Assembly: GCF_014779765.1 (NCBI RefSeq)
Contig: NZ_JACXZA010000005.1
Location: 371,013 to 435,012, forward strand
Direction of reading: 5' to 3'
From: Paenibacillus terricola
GTDB lineage: Bacteria; Bacillota; Bacilli; Paenibacillales; Paenibacillaceae
DNA: 64,000 bases
Below the pieces are notes generated by a model, which was not told where the DNA came from, did no database searches, and was given only the letters and a program-made list of their open reading frames with translations. Below, piece by piece: positions 53,191 through 61,850 of the stretch; within the stretch, counting starts at the first letter, position 1, and every line of letters begins with the position of its first letter. A program made the position numbers and the translations under genes.

Positions 53191-53865
53191 CTACATTTGT
53201 ACTTCAACACCCGTCTTAGCTGAACGTGAAACGTGAAGGGATTTCCGATATTCGACGCGACCGATTTCACAGCCTTTGCCGATATGAACCTGGTTGCCCC
53301 GAACGACGTCCGCCTTGGTATACTCCAAATAAATATCATCGCCCTCGATCACAGAGGCCGTCAGCTCCGTCTTCGTCTGCGACTTGATCCAATTCTTGAC
53401 CGACATCCATGAGCTTCGACGTATTCGGATCTCTCTGCCCCCAATTTCTTTGACGCTGCACGGACCATACAGTCCAATGTCAATCTGTTCAGCATTGATC
53501 AACCCATCAACCGTAATAGCGCCTTTGATGGTAAGATGCTCGGCCTCGACATACCCCCGAGCCTCCAAGCTGCCGGTCGCCGCTACTACTCTCCCCCGAA
53601 CATTGCCGCGAATGACGATCTGCCCAAGCAGCTTCAGTTCTTCGCCGCTCCACTCGCCTTCGACCGTTACATCGCCGGTGGCCTTAAACTTTCGGTCTGC
53701 ATGAACATGACCTTTGATTCTGCAGTTGCCCATACAACTGAACGTATGGCAATCAATCGGACCAAGCACTTCGCTGTCGCCCATTATCCGAACGGAGTCA
53801 TAAGAGCCGCCCGCGATCGATCCGTTGCCGACCACCTTGGCGCTTCCTCGATATGCTGCATTCAT
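53191..53865 (-). CDS. yhbF: Bactofilin-like protein (YhbF/BacF)
   Basis: 224 aa. The N-terminal 130 residues are a regular beta-helix of glycine-spaced short strands (GNGSIAGGSYDSVRIMG, GHVHADRKFKATGDVTVEG, RGYVEAEHLTIKGAITVDG), typical of polymer-forming bactofilins. The C-terminal part has SVIEGDDIYLEYTKADVVRG and IGRVEYRKSLHVS. It is paralogous to the gene upstream and follows a YhbD-like regulator, matching the Bacillus yhbDEF operon, in which both bactofilins affect flagellar assembly. GGGGAGGA precedes the ATG. Confidence 0.85.
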   Translation of the reverse strand: MNAAYRGSAKVVGNGSIAGGSYDSVRIMGDSEVLGPIDCHTFSCMGNCRIKGHVHADRKFKATGDVTVEGEWSGEELKLLGQIVIRGNVRGRVVAATGSLEARGYVEAEHLTIKGAITVDGLINAEQIDIGLYGPCSVKEIGGREIRIRRSSWMSVKNWIKSQTKTELTASVIEGDDIYLEYTKADVVRGNQVHIGKGCEIGRVEYRKSLHVSRSAKTGVEVQM

Positions 53866-53893
53866 GCCAGTTCCTCCCCATTATCCTAATAGG

Positions 53894-54580
53894 CTAGATT
53901 TGTACGCGTTCTCTCACAGTAGACGAAGGATCAACCTGCAGCTCCGTCTTGTATTCCACGCGCCCGATCGTGCAGCCAGGTCCAATAATGACGCTGCGGC
54001 CGCGCACAACTCCCGCTAAGGTCGCTTCCAGCGTGACGTCGTCTCCTTCAATCAGCTTGCTCTCCAGCTGAGGCACAATCATGGGTACAAAATAACGAAG
54101 CGGTCCGATCCACCTTTTGTTCGTTTGTTTGACCCGAATAGACGTACCGCCAATTTCATTCACGCGGCATCGCGCTTGCAGACCAATCTCAATATGGCCC
54201 GCATTGAGGAGGCCGCTTACTTCAAATCCGCCGTTTACAATGACATTCTCCGCTTCGCAATCGCCTGAGAGCTTAAGCCATCCATTCAAGCGAATATCGT
54301 CTCCCGCCACTGAACCGCGCATCCGTACTTTGCCTTCAATTGCAACTGTATTGGCAGCAATATCGCCTTCGCCGTTCATAATGCCGTTCACATCGAGCCG
54401 GTCCGCCTCGATGCCGCCTTTCATTTTGCTAATCCCGTTCACTCTCATTGTCTCGCACTTCACGCCGCCATTGATTGTCGCAAGCCCGTCTACATTCACA
54501 TTGCGGTACCATCCGCCTGCGGCCCGTCCTGTTCCGTTAATCGTCAGATCGCCGCGATTCGTTTCTTGCTTGCTGTCCAT
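53894..54580 (-). CDS. yhbE: Bactofilin-like protein (YhbE/BacE)
   Basis: 228 aa from ATG 54580, preceded by GAGGAGGAG. The frame extends upstream to a second ATG at 54610 that overlaps the yhbD stop. It is a beta-helix of regular repeats (NVNVDGLATINGGVKCETMR, DVNGIMNGEGDIAANTVAIE, GCTIGRVEYKTELQV) and clearly homologous to the following gene. Cytosolic filament scaffold, probably co-assembling with YhbF. Confidence 0.85.
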   Translation of the reverse strand: MDSKQETNRGDLTINGTGRAAGGWYRNVNVDGLATINGGVKCETMRVNGISKMKGGIEADRLDVNGIMNGEGDIAANTVAIEGKVRMRGSVAGDDIRLNGWLKLSGDCEAENVIVNGGFEVSGLLNAGHIEIGLQARCRVNEIGGTSIRVKQTNKRWIGPLRYFVPMIVPQLESKLIEGDDVTLEATLAGVVRGRSVIIGPGCTIGRVEYKTELQVDPSSTVRERVQI

Positions 54581-54602
54581 TACCGGCTCCTCCTCATCGC
54601 TG

Positions 54603-55238
54603 TCATTCATATGTGTATAGCTTCGACCTGAACGCCTCAGCCGCTTCATCAATTGATAAACTCGCTGCAATTACAACAGCTTCCTCCGGGTACAGCGGAC
54701 CGCCCTCCAGCAGCACCATGACTCGCTCTTGCCCGGATGTCTGGAGCACGACAAGTTGGCAAGGCCGCTCTTCCAACTGCGGGATTCGTCCGTTCAGCAG
54801 CTGCATGAGGCGAGAACCTTCGTCCTCCGTCATCCCCCCTGGCAGCACGCGATGCAGCCAATCTGCAACGAAGAGATAGAACGCCTGATCGAAGGCCAGC
54901 TTGCCATCATCGAGCATCTGAAGGGCATAACGCTCCATAATAGCCGTTGATACGATTCGTCCTTGAATCTCTTCTGCCCGAATTCGAATATCGGATTGCA
55001 GGGTAGACAGTTTGCCGACAAGCTCATCGAGCGAGAGATCGTCCTTCATCGAGAGAATATGACCGATCCGTCCAACAATAAGTCCCTTAGGAAAAAAGGT
55101 CTCCTGACCCGTAAACGTCGACTTGCGGATGAACCATTCCTCTGGAATGAGTCGTTTTCGCTTCCAACGATACAATTGGCCGTAGGATATCCCCATCTCC
55201 TCAAGCAGATCCTTCTTCGAAATAAGTTCCTGTTCCAT
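54603..55238 (-). CDS. yhbD: YhbD-like (DUF4004) regulator with MerR-type helix-turn-helix
   Basis: 211 aa. The N-terminus is a MerR-like wing-helix (ELISKKDLLEEMGISYGQLY, then RWKRKRLIPEEWF, then TFFPKGLIVGRIGHIL), and the rest is helical with no ligand motif. In Bacillus, yhbD precedes yhbE and yhbF. ATG 55238 follows AGGAG. The longer frame to 55400 begins in the tRNA upstream region and lacks a site. Confidence 0.83.
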   Translation of the reverse strand: MEQELISKKDLLEEMGISYGQLYRWKRKRLIPEEWFIRKSTFTGQETFFPKGLIVGRIGHILSMKDDLSLDELVGKLSTLQSDIRIRAEEIQGRIVSTAIMERYALQMLDDGKLAFDQAFYLFVADWLHRVLPGGMTEDEGSRLMQLLNGRIPQLEERPCQLVVLQTSGQERVMVLLEGGPLYPEEAVVIAASLSIDEAAEAFRSKLYTYE

Positions 55239-55484
55239 CCTGCCACTCCTTTCCGATCGGCCAGTGCTCAGCATATTAACTAAAATATCGCGAAACATAA
55301 TAGTGTAACATAACACTGTTACGTTACTTAGATGCAACAAAGCATCAGCTTTGCAGCCTCGGTCCGATTCGAAAACCATTGATCTGTTCTTATCATACAA
55401 GAACCATTTTGCTTATTACAGCGCCCGAAGCATGAACATGCATCCGTCTGTAGACGGAGCGCGCGTAGTTTAATTAAAAATCAA

Positions 55485-55511
55485 AAAACGCGATTCCATA
55501 AGGAATCGCGC
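55485..55511 (-). terminator. Terminator downstream of tRNA-Thr
   Basis: On the minus strand, CGCGATTCC and GGAATCGCG pair around TTAT, followed by TTTTTT. Confidence 0.85.
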
Positions 55512-55526
55512 TCGAATGTGAATGAA

Positions 55527-55602
<76 letters not shown>

Positions 55603-55694
55603 ATGTCCGCCTTTTTAAGAGGCCTAGTCGCATTAGCGACTTTTATAATATACCTCGCGGGCGAACAGAAGTCAACCTATTTCGCGAAAAACTT

Positions 55695-57449
55695 TCACTC
55701 CGTTTGCGGTTCGGGCTCAGACACGGTCTGCAGCGGTAATCGCAAGGTAAAGGTACTGCCTTCTCCCTTGACACTCGTTAGCGATAGCGAGCCGCCGAGC
55801 AGACGAGCAAGCTGCAAGCTGATCGATAGGCCAAGACCTGTACCGCCATATTTGCGGTTGACGGCGCCGTCCTCTTGCTGGAACGCTTCGAATATAAGCT
55901 GCTGTTTCTCGTCATCGATGCCAATGCCAGTGTCGACGACCGACATCGTCAGCCAGTGTTCTTGGTGCTGCTGTGAGTTTTCTTGCTTCCGCTGCCTTCT
56001 GGCCGTATCGTACATGTCCGGCTGGAAGGAATCTTCCTGCCACTCCTGATTGGAGGTACTGGACGCTCGAGCTGCTGCAGACTCTTGCACCGCAGCTGCC
56101 TCCTGCTTCGCTGCACCTTCGCCCCGCTTCAGCACGGATAGCGCAGGAGCGACTGCCGCTTCATAGACCGACTTGCGAAGGCGACCTGTTGTCGTCTGGC
56201 CGGAACGAACAATAATCCCTTGCGACGACGCGGGACGTCCGCGGTACAGCGCGGACGTCCAATCGCGAATACGGCGCTTCGTGACAGCCGTATCGGTCAA
56301 CGTCTCCATCGCTACGCGAAGCGTTATGGAGCCCTGATCGGTAAATTTGAAGGCGTTAACGAGCAGGTTGCGCATAATCTGGTTAACCCGAAGGGCGTCC
56401 GTATACATCGTGTACGGCACGTCCTCTGCGATTTCCACAATAAATGGCAGCGACTGCTGGTCCGCCATCGGCTGGAACATCGCTTGAAGCATCTGTACCA
56501 GATCGAGTGGTGAGATCGGCTCGATGACGATGTCCATTTTGCCCGCTTCGACCTTCGACAGATCTAGGATGTCGTTAATAAGCTGCAGCAGCTCGTTGCC
56601 CGCAGCGTTAATGATCTCGCCGTAGCGCACCTCGTCCATCCCATATCGTTCATCGTCATTGTCTCGAATGAGCTGCGACATGAGCAAAATGCTGTTCAGC
56701 GGCGTTTTAAGCTCATGCGACATATTGGCAAGAAACTCCGACTTGTATTTGGAGGCGAGCATCAGCTGCCTTGCCTTCTCCTCCAGATCCCGCTTCGCTT
56801 CGCGCAATTCCTTCGTCTGCCGACGGAGAATGATGTTCATCCCTCGCAGCTCATCGATCCGCTGCTGTTCTTTGTGGAAATCGCGAATCATGAATACGAA
56901 GAACCCGCTGAGCAGCGTGGATAACGGCAGCGTGATCGGCGCCACCTCATGCCAATATTCACTGAACGGAATGGAGCCCATCATCGCAACATCAAGCGCG
57001 TTTAATAGGTTGATGAGAATGACGGCAACGGTCGTCTTCCAGACGAAGCGCCAATCCACCGCCTGCAGAAAAGCATTAATCGCCGCCGCGAACACGCCGA
57101 GCAGCGCCATGTTCATACATCCCGCCCACGAGGTTTCGTTCAATCCGTACATCAGTCGTCCGACACCGATGCCGGTGCCAATCAATACGAATGTGCTCGG
57201 CCGCGTAAAGACGAGAATCGCCATTATGAGCGGAACGAATCGCAGGTCGAACAGTTGGGTCTCCCCGACCCGCAGTCCGAATAGCATCGTCAGCCAGCCT
57301 GCCAGAATGAAAACAAATACGGAGATGCTCTTCTTCATTCGGCCTGAGATGCTTGGGAACAAATATTTGTAACCGATGTTGAATAAGTAAGCAATCGTGA
57401 TGAGTACGCTCAAGTTGATAAAGAATACGCTGGAAAAGGAAACCTCCAT
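55695..57449 (-). CDS. Sensor histidine kinase with LytS-like membrane domain and an ATPase-domain insertion
   Basis: 584 aa. Six or so helices in residues 1-190 resemble the 5TM-5TMR_LYT module (FGLRVGETQLFDLRFVPLIM, GTGIGVGRLMYG). A coiled coil (about 192-235) leads to HisKA (FLANMSHELKTPLNS, His245) and HATPase (NLLVNAFKFT, VVDTGIGI, YGGTGLGLSI). Between the N box and G1 box, residues about 385-498 are an extra, low-complexity, Ala/Gln/Arg-rich segment absent from usual kinases. ATG 57449 has GAGG seven bases upstream. No response regulator is adjacent. Confidence 0.88.
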   Translation of the reverse strand: MEVSFSSVFFINLSVLITIAYLFNIGYKYLFPSISGRMKKSISVFVFILAGWLTMLFGLRVGETQLFDLRFVPLIMAILVFTRPSTFVLIGTGIGVGRLMYGLNETSWAGCMNMALLGVFAAAINAFLQAVDWRFVWKTTVAVILINLLNALDVAMMGSIPFSEYWHEVAPITLPLSTLLSGFFVFMIRDFHKEQQRIDELRGMNIILRRQTKELREAKRDLEEKARQLMLASKYKSEFLANMSHELKTPLNSILLMSQLIRDNDDERYGMDEVRYGEIINAAGNELLQLINDILDLSKVEAGKMDIVIEPISPLDLVQMLQAMFQPMADQQSLPFIVEIAEDVPYTMYTDALRVNQIMRNLLVNAFKFTDQGSITLRVAMETLTDTAVTKRRIRDWTSALYRGRPASSQGIIVRSGQTTTGRLRKSVYEAAVAPALSVLKRGEGAAKQEAAAVQESAAARASSTSNQEWQEDSFQPDMYDTARRQRKQENSQQHQEHWLTMSVVDTGIGIDDEKQQLIFEAFQQEDGAVNRKYGGTGLGLSISLQLARLLGGSLSLTSVKGEGSTFTLRLPLQTVSEPEPQTE

Positions 57450-57512
57450 CCTATCGCCTCGTTCCTGCAATGGTCTACCTTTACCATTGTACACGATTGG
57501 CGTATTCGAATC

Positions 57513-57540
57513 ACCGCCAGGCTATCGCCCGCATACCATA
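57513..57540 (+). promoter_or_regulatory. Sigma-K-like promoter of the low-complexity gene
   Basis: AC (57513-57514), 17-bp spacer, CATACCATA (57532-57540), a full match to AC-N16/17-CATAnnnTA. It lies 33 bp before the TTG start. Confidence 0.55.
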
Positions 57541-57573
57541 TAGCACCAGCCTAATGCACCGGAGGGATTTGCC

Positions 57574-58182
57574 TTGGAAAAGTCAGAGAAGCAACCGAAG
57601 ATGGAGAAGCTTGAGAAGATGGAAAAGATCGAGAAGCATCACGACAAACACGAGAAAATGCACGAGAAGCACGAGAAACAGCACGACAAATATGAAAAGC
57701 ATGAGAAGCACGATCACCATCATCACCAGTACCATCAACCGTATGACGGGCAATATGGTCAGTACGGCAGTCAATACGGCGGTGGTCATGGCAATCAATA
57801 TGGTAATCAATATGGTAATCAGTACGGTGGTCAATATGGTCAATACGAAGCGTATGACAAGTACGAGAAGCATGATAAATATGAGAAGCAGCACAAACAA
57901 GTAGCAATTCATGAGCAGAAGCTAATTTACAAAGCCGACCCTGCCCATGTGAAACATGTACTCGATATCCGCAGCAAAATCAATCCGGTTTGCAGCAACT
58001 ATTTGAACCGCCATGTGACGGTAGAGACGGTCGATGGGCACAAGTATTCGGGCATTATCGTCCATGTGGATGATCGCTGCCTGTACTTGCAATGTGCATG
58101 GTTCGATCCGCGCGGCTTCGTACCTTATAATGCGATTCTGCCGTTGGTGCTGTTTGAGCTGTTGGTTATTGCTTTGATGTAG
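57574..58182 (+). CDS. Low-complexity His/Lys/Glu and Gln-Tyr-Gly repeat protein with Sm-like C-terminus
   Basis: 202 aa. Residues 1-50 are Lys/Glu/His-rich (EKHEK-type repeats, then DHHHHQYHQ), 55-95 are prion-like QYG repeats (GNQYGNQYGNQYGGQYGQY), and 100-125 return to Lys/Glu/His. The C-terminal 75 residues form a compact domain (VCSNYLNRHVTVETVDGHKY, GIIVHVDDRCLYLQ) like the one at 13797. No signal peptide. TTG 57574 follows GGAGG. Composition and a sigma-K-like promoter suggest a self-assembling spore coat protein that may bind metal. Confidence 0.78.
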   Translation: MEKSEKQPKMEKLEKMEKIEKHHDKHEKMHEKHEKQHDKYEKHEKHDHHHHQYHQPYDGQYGQYGSQYGGGHGNQYGNQYGNQYGGQYGQYEAYDKYEKHDKYEKQHKQVAIHEQKLIYKADPAHVKHVLDIRSKINPVCSNYLNRHVTVETVDGHKYSGIIVHVDDRCLYLQCAWFDPRGFVPYNAILPLVLFELLVIALM

Positions 58183-58811
58183 ATTAGCCGAAAAAAAGGC
58201 ATGCTAGAGCCCTCGTGGGAGAAGCGTATTCGACCGCTCCGAGGGCGGCATCATTCTTCCGATCGCTGTTGTGTCCAGATTGTTCTGATTATATAAGTTC
58301 AGAAATGGAGACAATCCGGACACAAAGGCGAACGCTCCGCTTCTCCAGAACGATGCAGCCCTCTCCGCTGAAGGTTTGCAGCGTCCAGTCAGCGGGATGG
58401 GAAACTTGGTCGTTCGCGATCTTAGATCCGCTCACGGAATGAAAGGCGGCAACATTAGTTTCTGGCTGAGCGCTTACGTTTTCGATGGCGCATAATTGGG
58501 TGGTAGAGCATGCTGCGAGTCATGTTGTCGATCAGGCAAGGTTCACTGGATAACGGTTTTGCGCAGAGCTTAATTAGGTGGTAGGGCATGCTTTTGTGGA
58601 ATAAGGGTTGTGGGCGTGCCTATTGGTCCTGTTTCGAGGGCAAACCGGCCTGAATTGCAGCAATAACACCTGTCATAACCGTTACGAGTTTGCGAAGCCT
58701 GATTTGATCGAAATAGATATTGTGGCATCCATTAGGCGTAGCGCGTGACGACAGCGGGGGCGTGTAGTGAGGGGCGTGTAGTGAGGAGCGACAATCAGGG
58801 CTGCAGAGAAA
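58183..58811. other. Long intergenic stretch with small repeats, no gene
   Basis: No supported ORF. A weak stem GCCCTCG/CGAGGGC lies at 58209-58246. GGTGGTAGAGCATGCT (about 58499) and GGTGGTAGGGCATGCT (about 58577) are near-identical direct repeats. GGGGCGTGTAGTGA is tandemly duplicated at about 58757-58785. The function of these is unknown. The upstream part of EAL gene regulation is not here, as that gene is read toward this region. Confidence 0.6.
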
Positions 58812-58851
58812 TAAAAAAACAACTGGTTGAGCGTTAACTCAACCAGTTGTT
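58812..58851 (-). terminator. Terminator for the EAL gene
   Basis: AACAACTGGTTGAG (58818-58831) pairs with CTCAACCAGTTGTT (58838-58851). On the minus strand it is followed by a T-rich run. Confidence 0.85.
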
Positions 58852-58870
58852 TTCCTTGCCCGGATCAAGC

Positions 58871-59599
58871 TTAGCGCCCGCATGGGAGCAGCGCGGGGCG
58901 ACCGAGCCAGTAGCCTTGGCCGAGCGTTACGCCGAGGCGTTTGGCGATTTGCCAGTCCTGCTCGGTCTCGACACCCTCGAGGATGAGCAATGCGTCATGC
59001 CGGCACAACTCCGCCATCATGTTGACGATGCGCTGCTTCTGATTCGAGTCGGACAAGCCGCTCGCGAAGTAGCGGTCCAGTTTAACGACATCCGGCTTAA
59101 GCTCAACAAACTTACGCAGTGACGAGGCACCTTCACCGGTGTCATCCAATGCAATGCGGAAACCGCGCTTCCGCAGCAGATTGGTGCCTTGCTCAAAATT
59201 CGATGTGTTCCACAGATGAGCTTCCTCCGTCGATTCGTTCAATTCAACGACAATTCGACGGAAATACCGTACGTAATTCACCTCCAGACCTGCGATAAAG
59301 GATGAAAACAACGGATTACCAATAGTCGATGGTAGAAGATTGAGGAATAGCAGCGATTCGTCGTCAGCGGCCCGCTCCTTACCGAAGAAGGATTCGATCG
59401 CCGTCTCGAATGAGACCGTGTCCAGCTTGAACAACTCTCCTCGCTGCCTTGCCGTCTGGAACAACCGATCCGGGCCGATACCCGATTCACTTCGAATAAG
59501 CGCTTCGTAGCCATAAACCTCGGCGGATTGTCCCTCAACAATCGGTTGGAAATGATGAAACAGTTCATCATAATCGAACGACTTTAATACTCTAGACAT
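58871..59599 (-). CDS. EAL-domain cyclic-di-GMP phosphodiesterase
   Basis: 242 aa, a stand-alone EAL domain. Key residues appear intact: YGYEALIR (EAL), FLNLLPS (Asn), VELNES (Glu), IALDDTGEGASSL (Asp pair), VKLDRYF (Lys), LEGVET (Glu), and the QGYWLGRP end. It would hydrolyse cyclic di-GMP in the cytosol. ATG 59599 follows AAAGGAA. No GGDEF partner is in the window. Confidence 0.9.
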   Translation of the reverse strand: MSRVLKSFDYDELFHHFQPIVEGQSAEVYGYEALIRSESGIGPDRLFQTARQRGELFKLDTVSFETAIESFFGKERAADDESLLFLNLLPSTIGNPLFSSFIAGLEVNYVRYFRRIVVELNESTEEAHLWNTSNFEQGTNLLRKRGFRIALDDTGEGASSLRKFVELKPDVVKLDRYFASGLSDSNQKQRIVNMMAELCRHDALLILEGVETEQDWQIAKRLGVTLGQGYWLGRPALLPCGR

Positions 59600-59837
59600 G
59601 AGTGTGTACGTTCCTTTCTCGTCTATGACCCAATCTCCAAAAGGGACTACACCATCTATTCGACATTAATCGACTAATTCCTACTTTCTTCCTAAAAAAT
59701 TTATTATTATTTCCTCTTGTTTATGTGTATCGGACTGTTATTGCTATAATCATTGGCCAAATCTCGATTCATCCCCCATCCAAAATTCGACATTTTACAC
59801 TCCATTCCGCCATTTGCAACTGGGTTTTTGCTACGAC

Positions 59838-59869
59838 AACAAGCCGTCCTCGCAAGAGGACGGCTTGTT
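59838..59869 (-). terminator. Long stem at the 3' end of the LacI gene
   Basis: AACAAGCCGTCCTC (59838-59851) pairs with GAGGACGGCTTGTT (59856-59869), 14 bp with no mismatch. The minus-strand T-tract is weak, so it may slow rather than fully stop transcription, or it may protect the mRNA end. Confidence 0.6.
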
Positions 59870-60882
59870 TACGCAAGTGGAGCAGGCGGCGATGTAGAGT
59901 GCCGAACCGTAAGTCGGGGAGGAAGCACGATACGACTCATGCGATCATCCGGATGCTCCTTGGAGCGGACGAGCAGCCTGACGACAGCCTGCCCCATTCC
60001 TTCGATCGGCTGCGCGACTGTCGTAAGAGGCGGATTCGTTACGGATGCTAGTATCGTGTCGTCGAACCCCACTACAGAGCAATCTGTGGGTACGCGCAGC
60101 TTCAGTTCCCTTGCAGCCTGCAGCGCGCCTATCGCCAGCAGATCGTTGCAGCAGAACAAGCCGGTCGGACGCTCCTCCGCAGACTCGCGAAGAAGCGCGG
60201 CTGCGTGTCGTTTGCCATCTCGAAGCTCGCAGGCAAGCACATGCTTCTCATCGAGCATTACGCCTGCTGCAGCAGCCGTCTCACGGAAGCCGCGCACCCG
60301 CTCACGGCTGCTGACGACCGTATCCTCTTCGGCCAGTACGGCCAAGCGGCGATGACCAAGACTAATAAGATGTTCGGCCGCCGCAGTCCCACCGGCATAG
60401 TCGTCAATGACAACCGAAGGAATGGTTTCCGAAGGAAAGTCCCGAGCAATAAAAGCAACCGGAATCCCCTTGCCCAGCAGAGGGTTAAGCGCTTCCAGCT
60501 CACTTAAGCCCGTACCGACGATGACCCCATCAACGCTCTTCTGCTCAAGAAGCGCCGCATAACGCGCAGTCTTCTCGTCCTTGTTGTCCGTGCTGCAGAT
60601 GAAGACGCTATAGCCAAGACGCTGTCCCTCGTCCTCCACAGCTCTTGCCATCTCCGAGAAGAAAGGGTTCGAAATATCCGGTACCAGCAGCCCTAGCGTA
60701 AAGGTCCGCTTGCCTGTCAACGCGGACGCGATGAGGCTGGGCTTATAGTTCATGTCTTCCATGATGCGCAATATTTCTTCCCGACGATCCTTGCTGATCT
60801 TCCCTTTCCCATTCAACACATGGGACACGGTTGCGATCGACACGCCGGCTGCCTTGGCAACGTCGTAGATGGTGGCTTTCAT
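59869..60882 (-). CDS. LacI family regulator linked to the iol genes
   Basis: 337 aa. Helix-turn-helix TIYDVAKAAGVSIATVSHVL and hinge (NYKPSLIASALTGKRTFTLG) precede a sugar-binding-type domain (GLLVPDISNPFFSEMARAVE, FCCNDLLAIGALQAA). It starts 88 bp after iolB on the same strand and so may be transcribed with it or from its own AT-rich promoter at about 60900-60950. Many Firmicutes control iol with a DeoR-type IolR, so a LacI repressor here would be a substitution. Confidence 0.9.
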   Translation of the reverse strand: MKATIYDVAKAAGVSIATVSHVLNGKGKISKDRREEILRIMEDMNYKPSLIASALTGKRTFTLGLLVPDISNPFFSEMARAVEDEGQRLGYSVFICSTDNKDEKTARYAALLEQKSVDGVIVGTGLSELEALNPLLGKGIPVAFIARDFPSETIPSVVIDDYAGGTAAAEHLISLGHRRLAVLAEEDTVVSSRERVRGFRETAAAAGVMLDEKHVLACELRDGKRHAAALLRESAEERPTGLFCCNDLLAIGALQAARELKLRVPTDCSVVGFDDTILASVTNPPLTTVAQPIEGMGQAVVRLLVRSKEHPDDRMSRIVLPPRLTVRHSTSPPAPLA

Positions 60883-60970
60883 GGGCCTCTTTGCTCCGTT
60901 CGCAGATTATCGGTAAATTTAATGTTTTTAATATTTTCATTATGCTAGGAAAATGTTCTTCTTTCAATGA

Positions 60971-61777
60971 TTATCTAGGCATCAGCCAGTCATGGTCAGG
61001 ATCGTTATGAAACTTCCATGTGCGCTTTGGTCCGGCCATGACATTCAAGTAATAGACCTCGTAGCCCGGCGGTGCCGATACCGGATGATAGCCCTCCGGC
61101 ACAAGTACGGCTTGCCCATCACGTACGGCGAGCGTCTCGTCCAAGCTTCTGTCGTCCGTATAGACGCGTTGAATCGCAAAGCCCTTCTCCGGCTGAATGT
61201 GGTAGTAGTACGTTTCCTCGAGCAGCGACTCCGTCGGCAGCGCGTCACGATCATGCTTATGCGGCGGGTAGCTCGACCAGTGTCCGCCAGGCGTGAACAC
61301 TTCCACGACTAGAAGACTGTCAGCAGGCTGGCTTTCGGGCAAAATGTTATGCACCAGTCGCGCCATATTGCCGTTGCCGCGATTTTCCACACCAACATTA
61401 TGCGGGGCGATAAGGCGCGCTGGATGCTCCGCTTGCCCTGGAGCCAAGCAGATGGCCAGCTCCAGATCCGTCAACGCCGTAACGTTGTACGCATCTCCGC
61501 TCGGTACATAGACCGAATAGGGCGGAATTTTCTCGAACACGCTCATGCGCGAGCCGATCTCGTTCCACCGTTCCTCGTTCGTCGAGACGTCGGCTTTGCC
61601 GCTAAGCAGCACAAGGCAAGCTTCCTGCTCGCCCGTATCGCGCTGCAGCGTTTCTCCTGCTGCAAGGCGAAATACTTCAAACCCAACATATTCCCAGCCG
61701 GCCGATTCAGGCGTTACTGCCAGCACGCGTCCATCTTGATCCGGTGCGGCGCTAGCCGGTACGATCAAATTCACCAT
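60971..61777 (-). CDS. iolB: 5-deoxy-glucuronate isomerase
   Basis: 268 aa. IolB converts 5-deoxy-D-glucuronate into 2-deoxy-5-keto-D-gluconate in inositol degradation. Family phrases include GWEYVGFEVFRLAAGET, PHNVGVENRGNGNMARLVHN, GGHWSSYPPHKHD (metal-site His) and LVPEGYHPVSAPPGYEVYYL. ATG follows AGGGAGGAA. A palindromic repeat lies between it and iolG. Confidence 0.93.
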   Translation of the reverse strand: MVNLIVPASAAPDQDGRVLAVTPESAGWEYVGFEVFRLAAGETLQRDTGEQEACLVLLSGKADVSTNEERWNEIGSRMSVFEKIPPYSVYVPSGDAYNVTALTDLELAICLAPGQAEHPARLIAPHNVGVENRGNGNMARLVHNILPESQPADSLLVVEVFTPGGHWSSYPPHKHDRDALPTESLLEETYYYHIQPEKGFAIQRVYTDDRSLDETLAVRDGQAVLVPEGYHPVSAPPGYEVYYLNVMAGPKRTWKFHNDPDHDWLMPR

Positions 61778-61800
61778 CGCGTAATTCCTCCCTTATAGTC

Positions 61801-61850
61801 GAGTTCAACAAGTACGGTCTTAAGCACCGCACTTGTTGAACTGCCTCTTA
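61801..61850. repeat. Palindromic repeat family copy with compensatory arm changes
   Basis: AGTTCAACAAGT and ACTTGTTGAACT form perfect 12-bp arms. Compared with the GTTCAAAAAG/CTTTTTGAAC ends elsewhere, both arms carry the matching A-to-C/T-to-G change. It lies in the iolG-iolB gap and touches the iolG stop codon. Confidence 0.8.
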
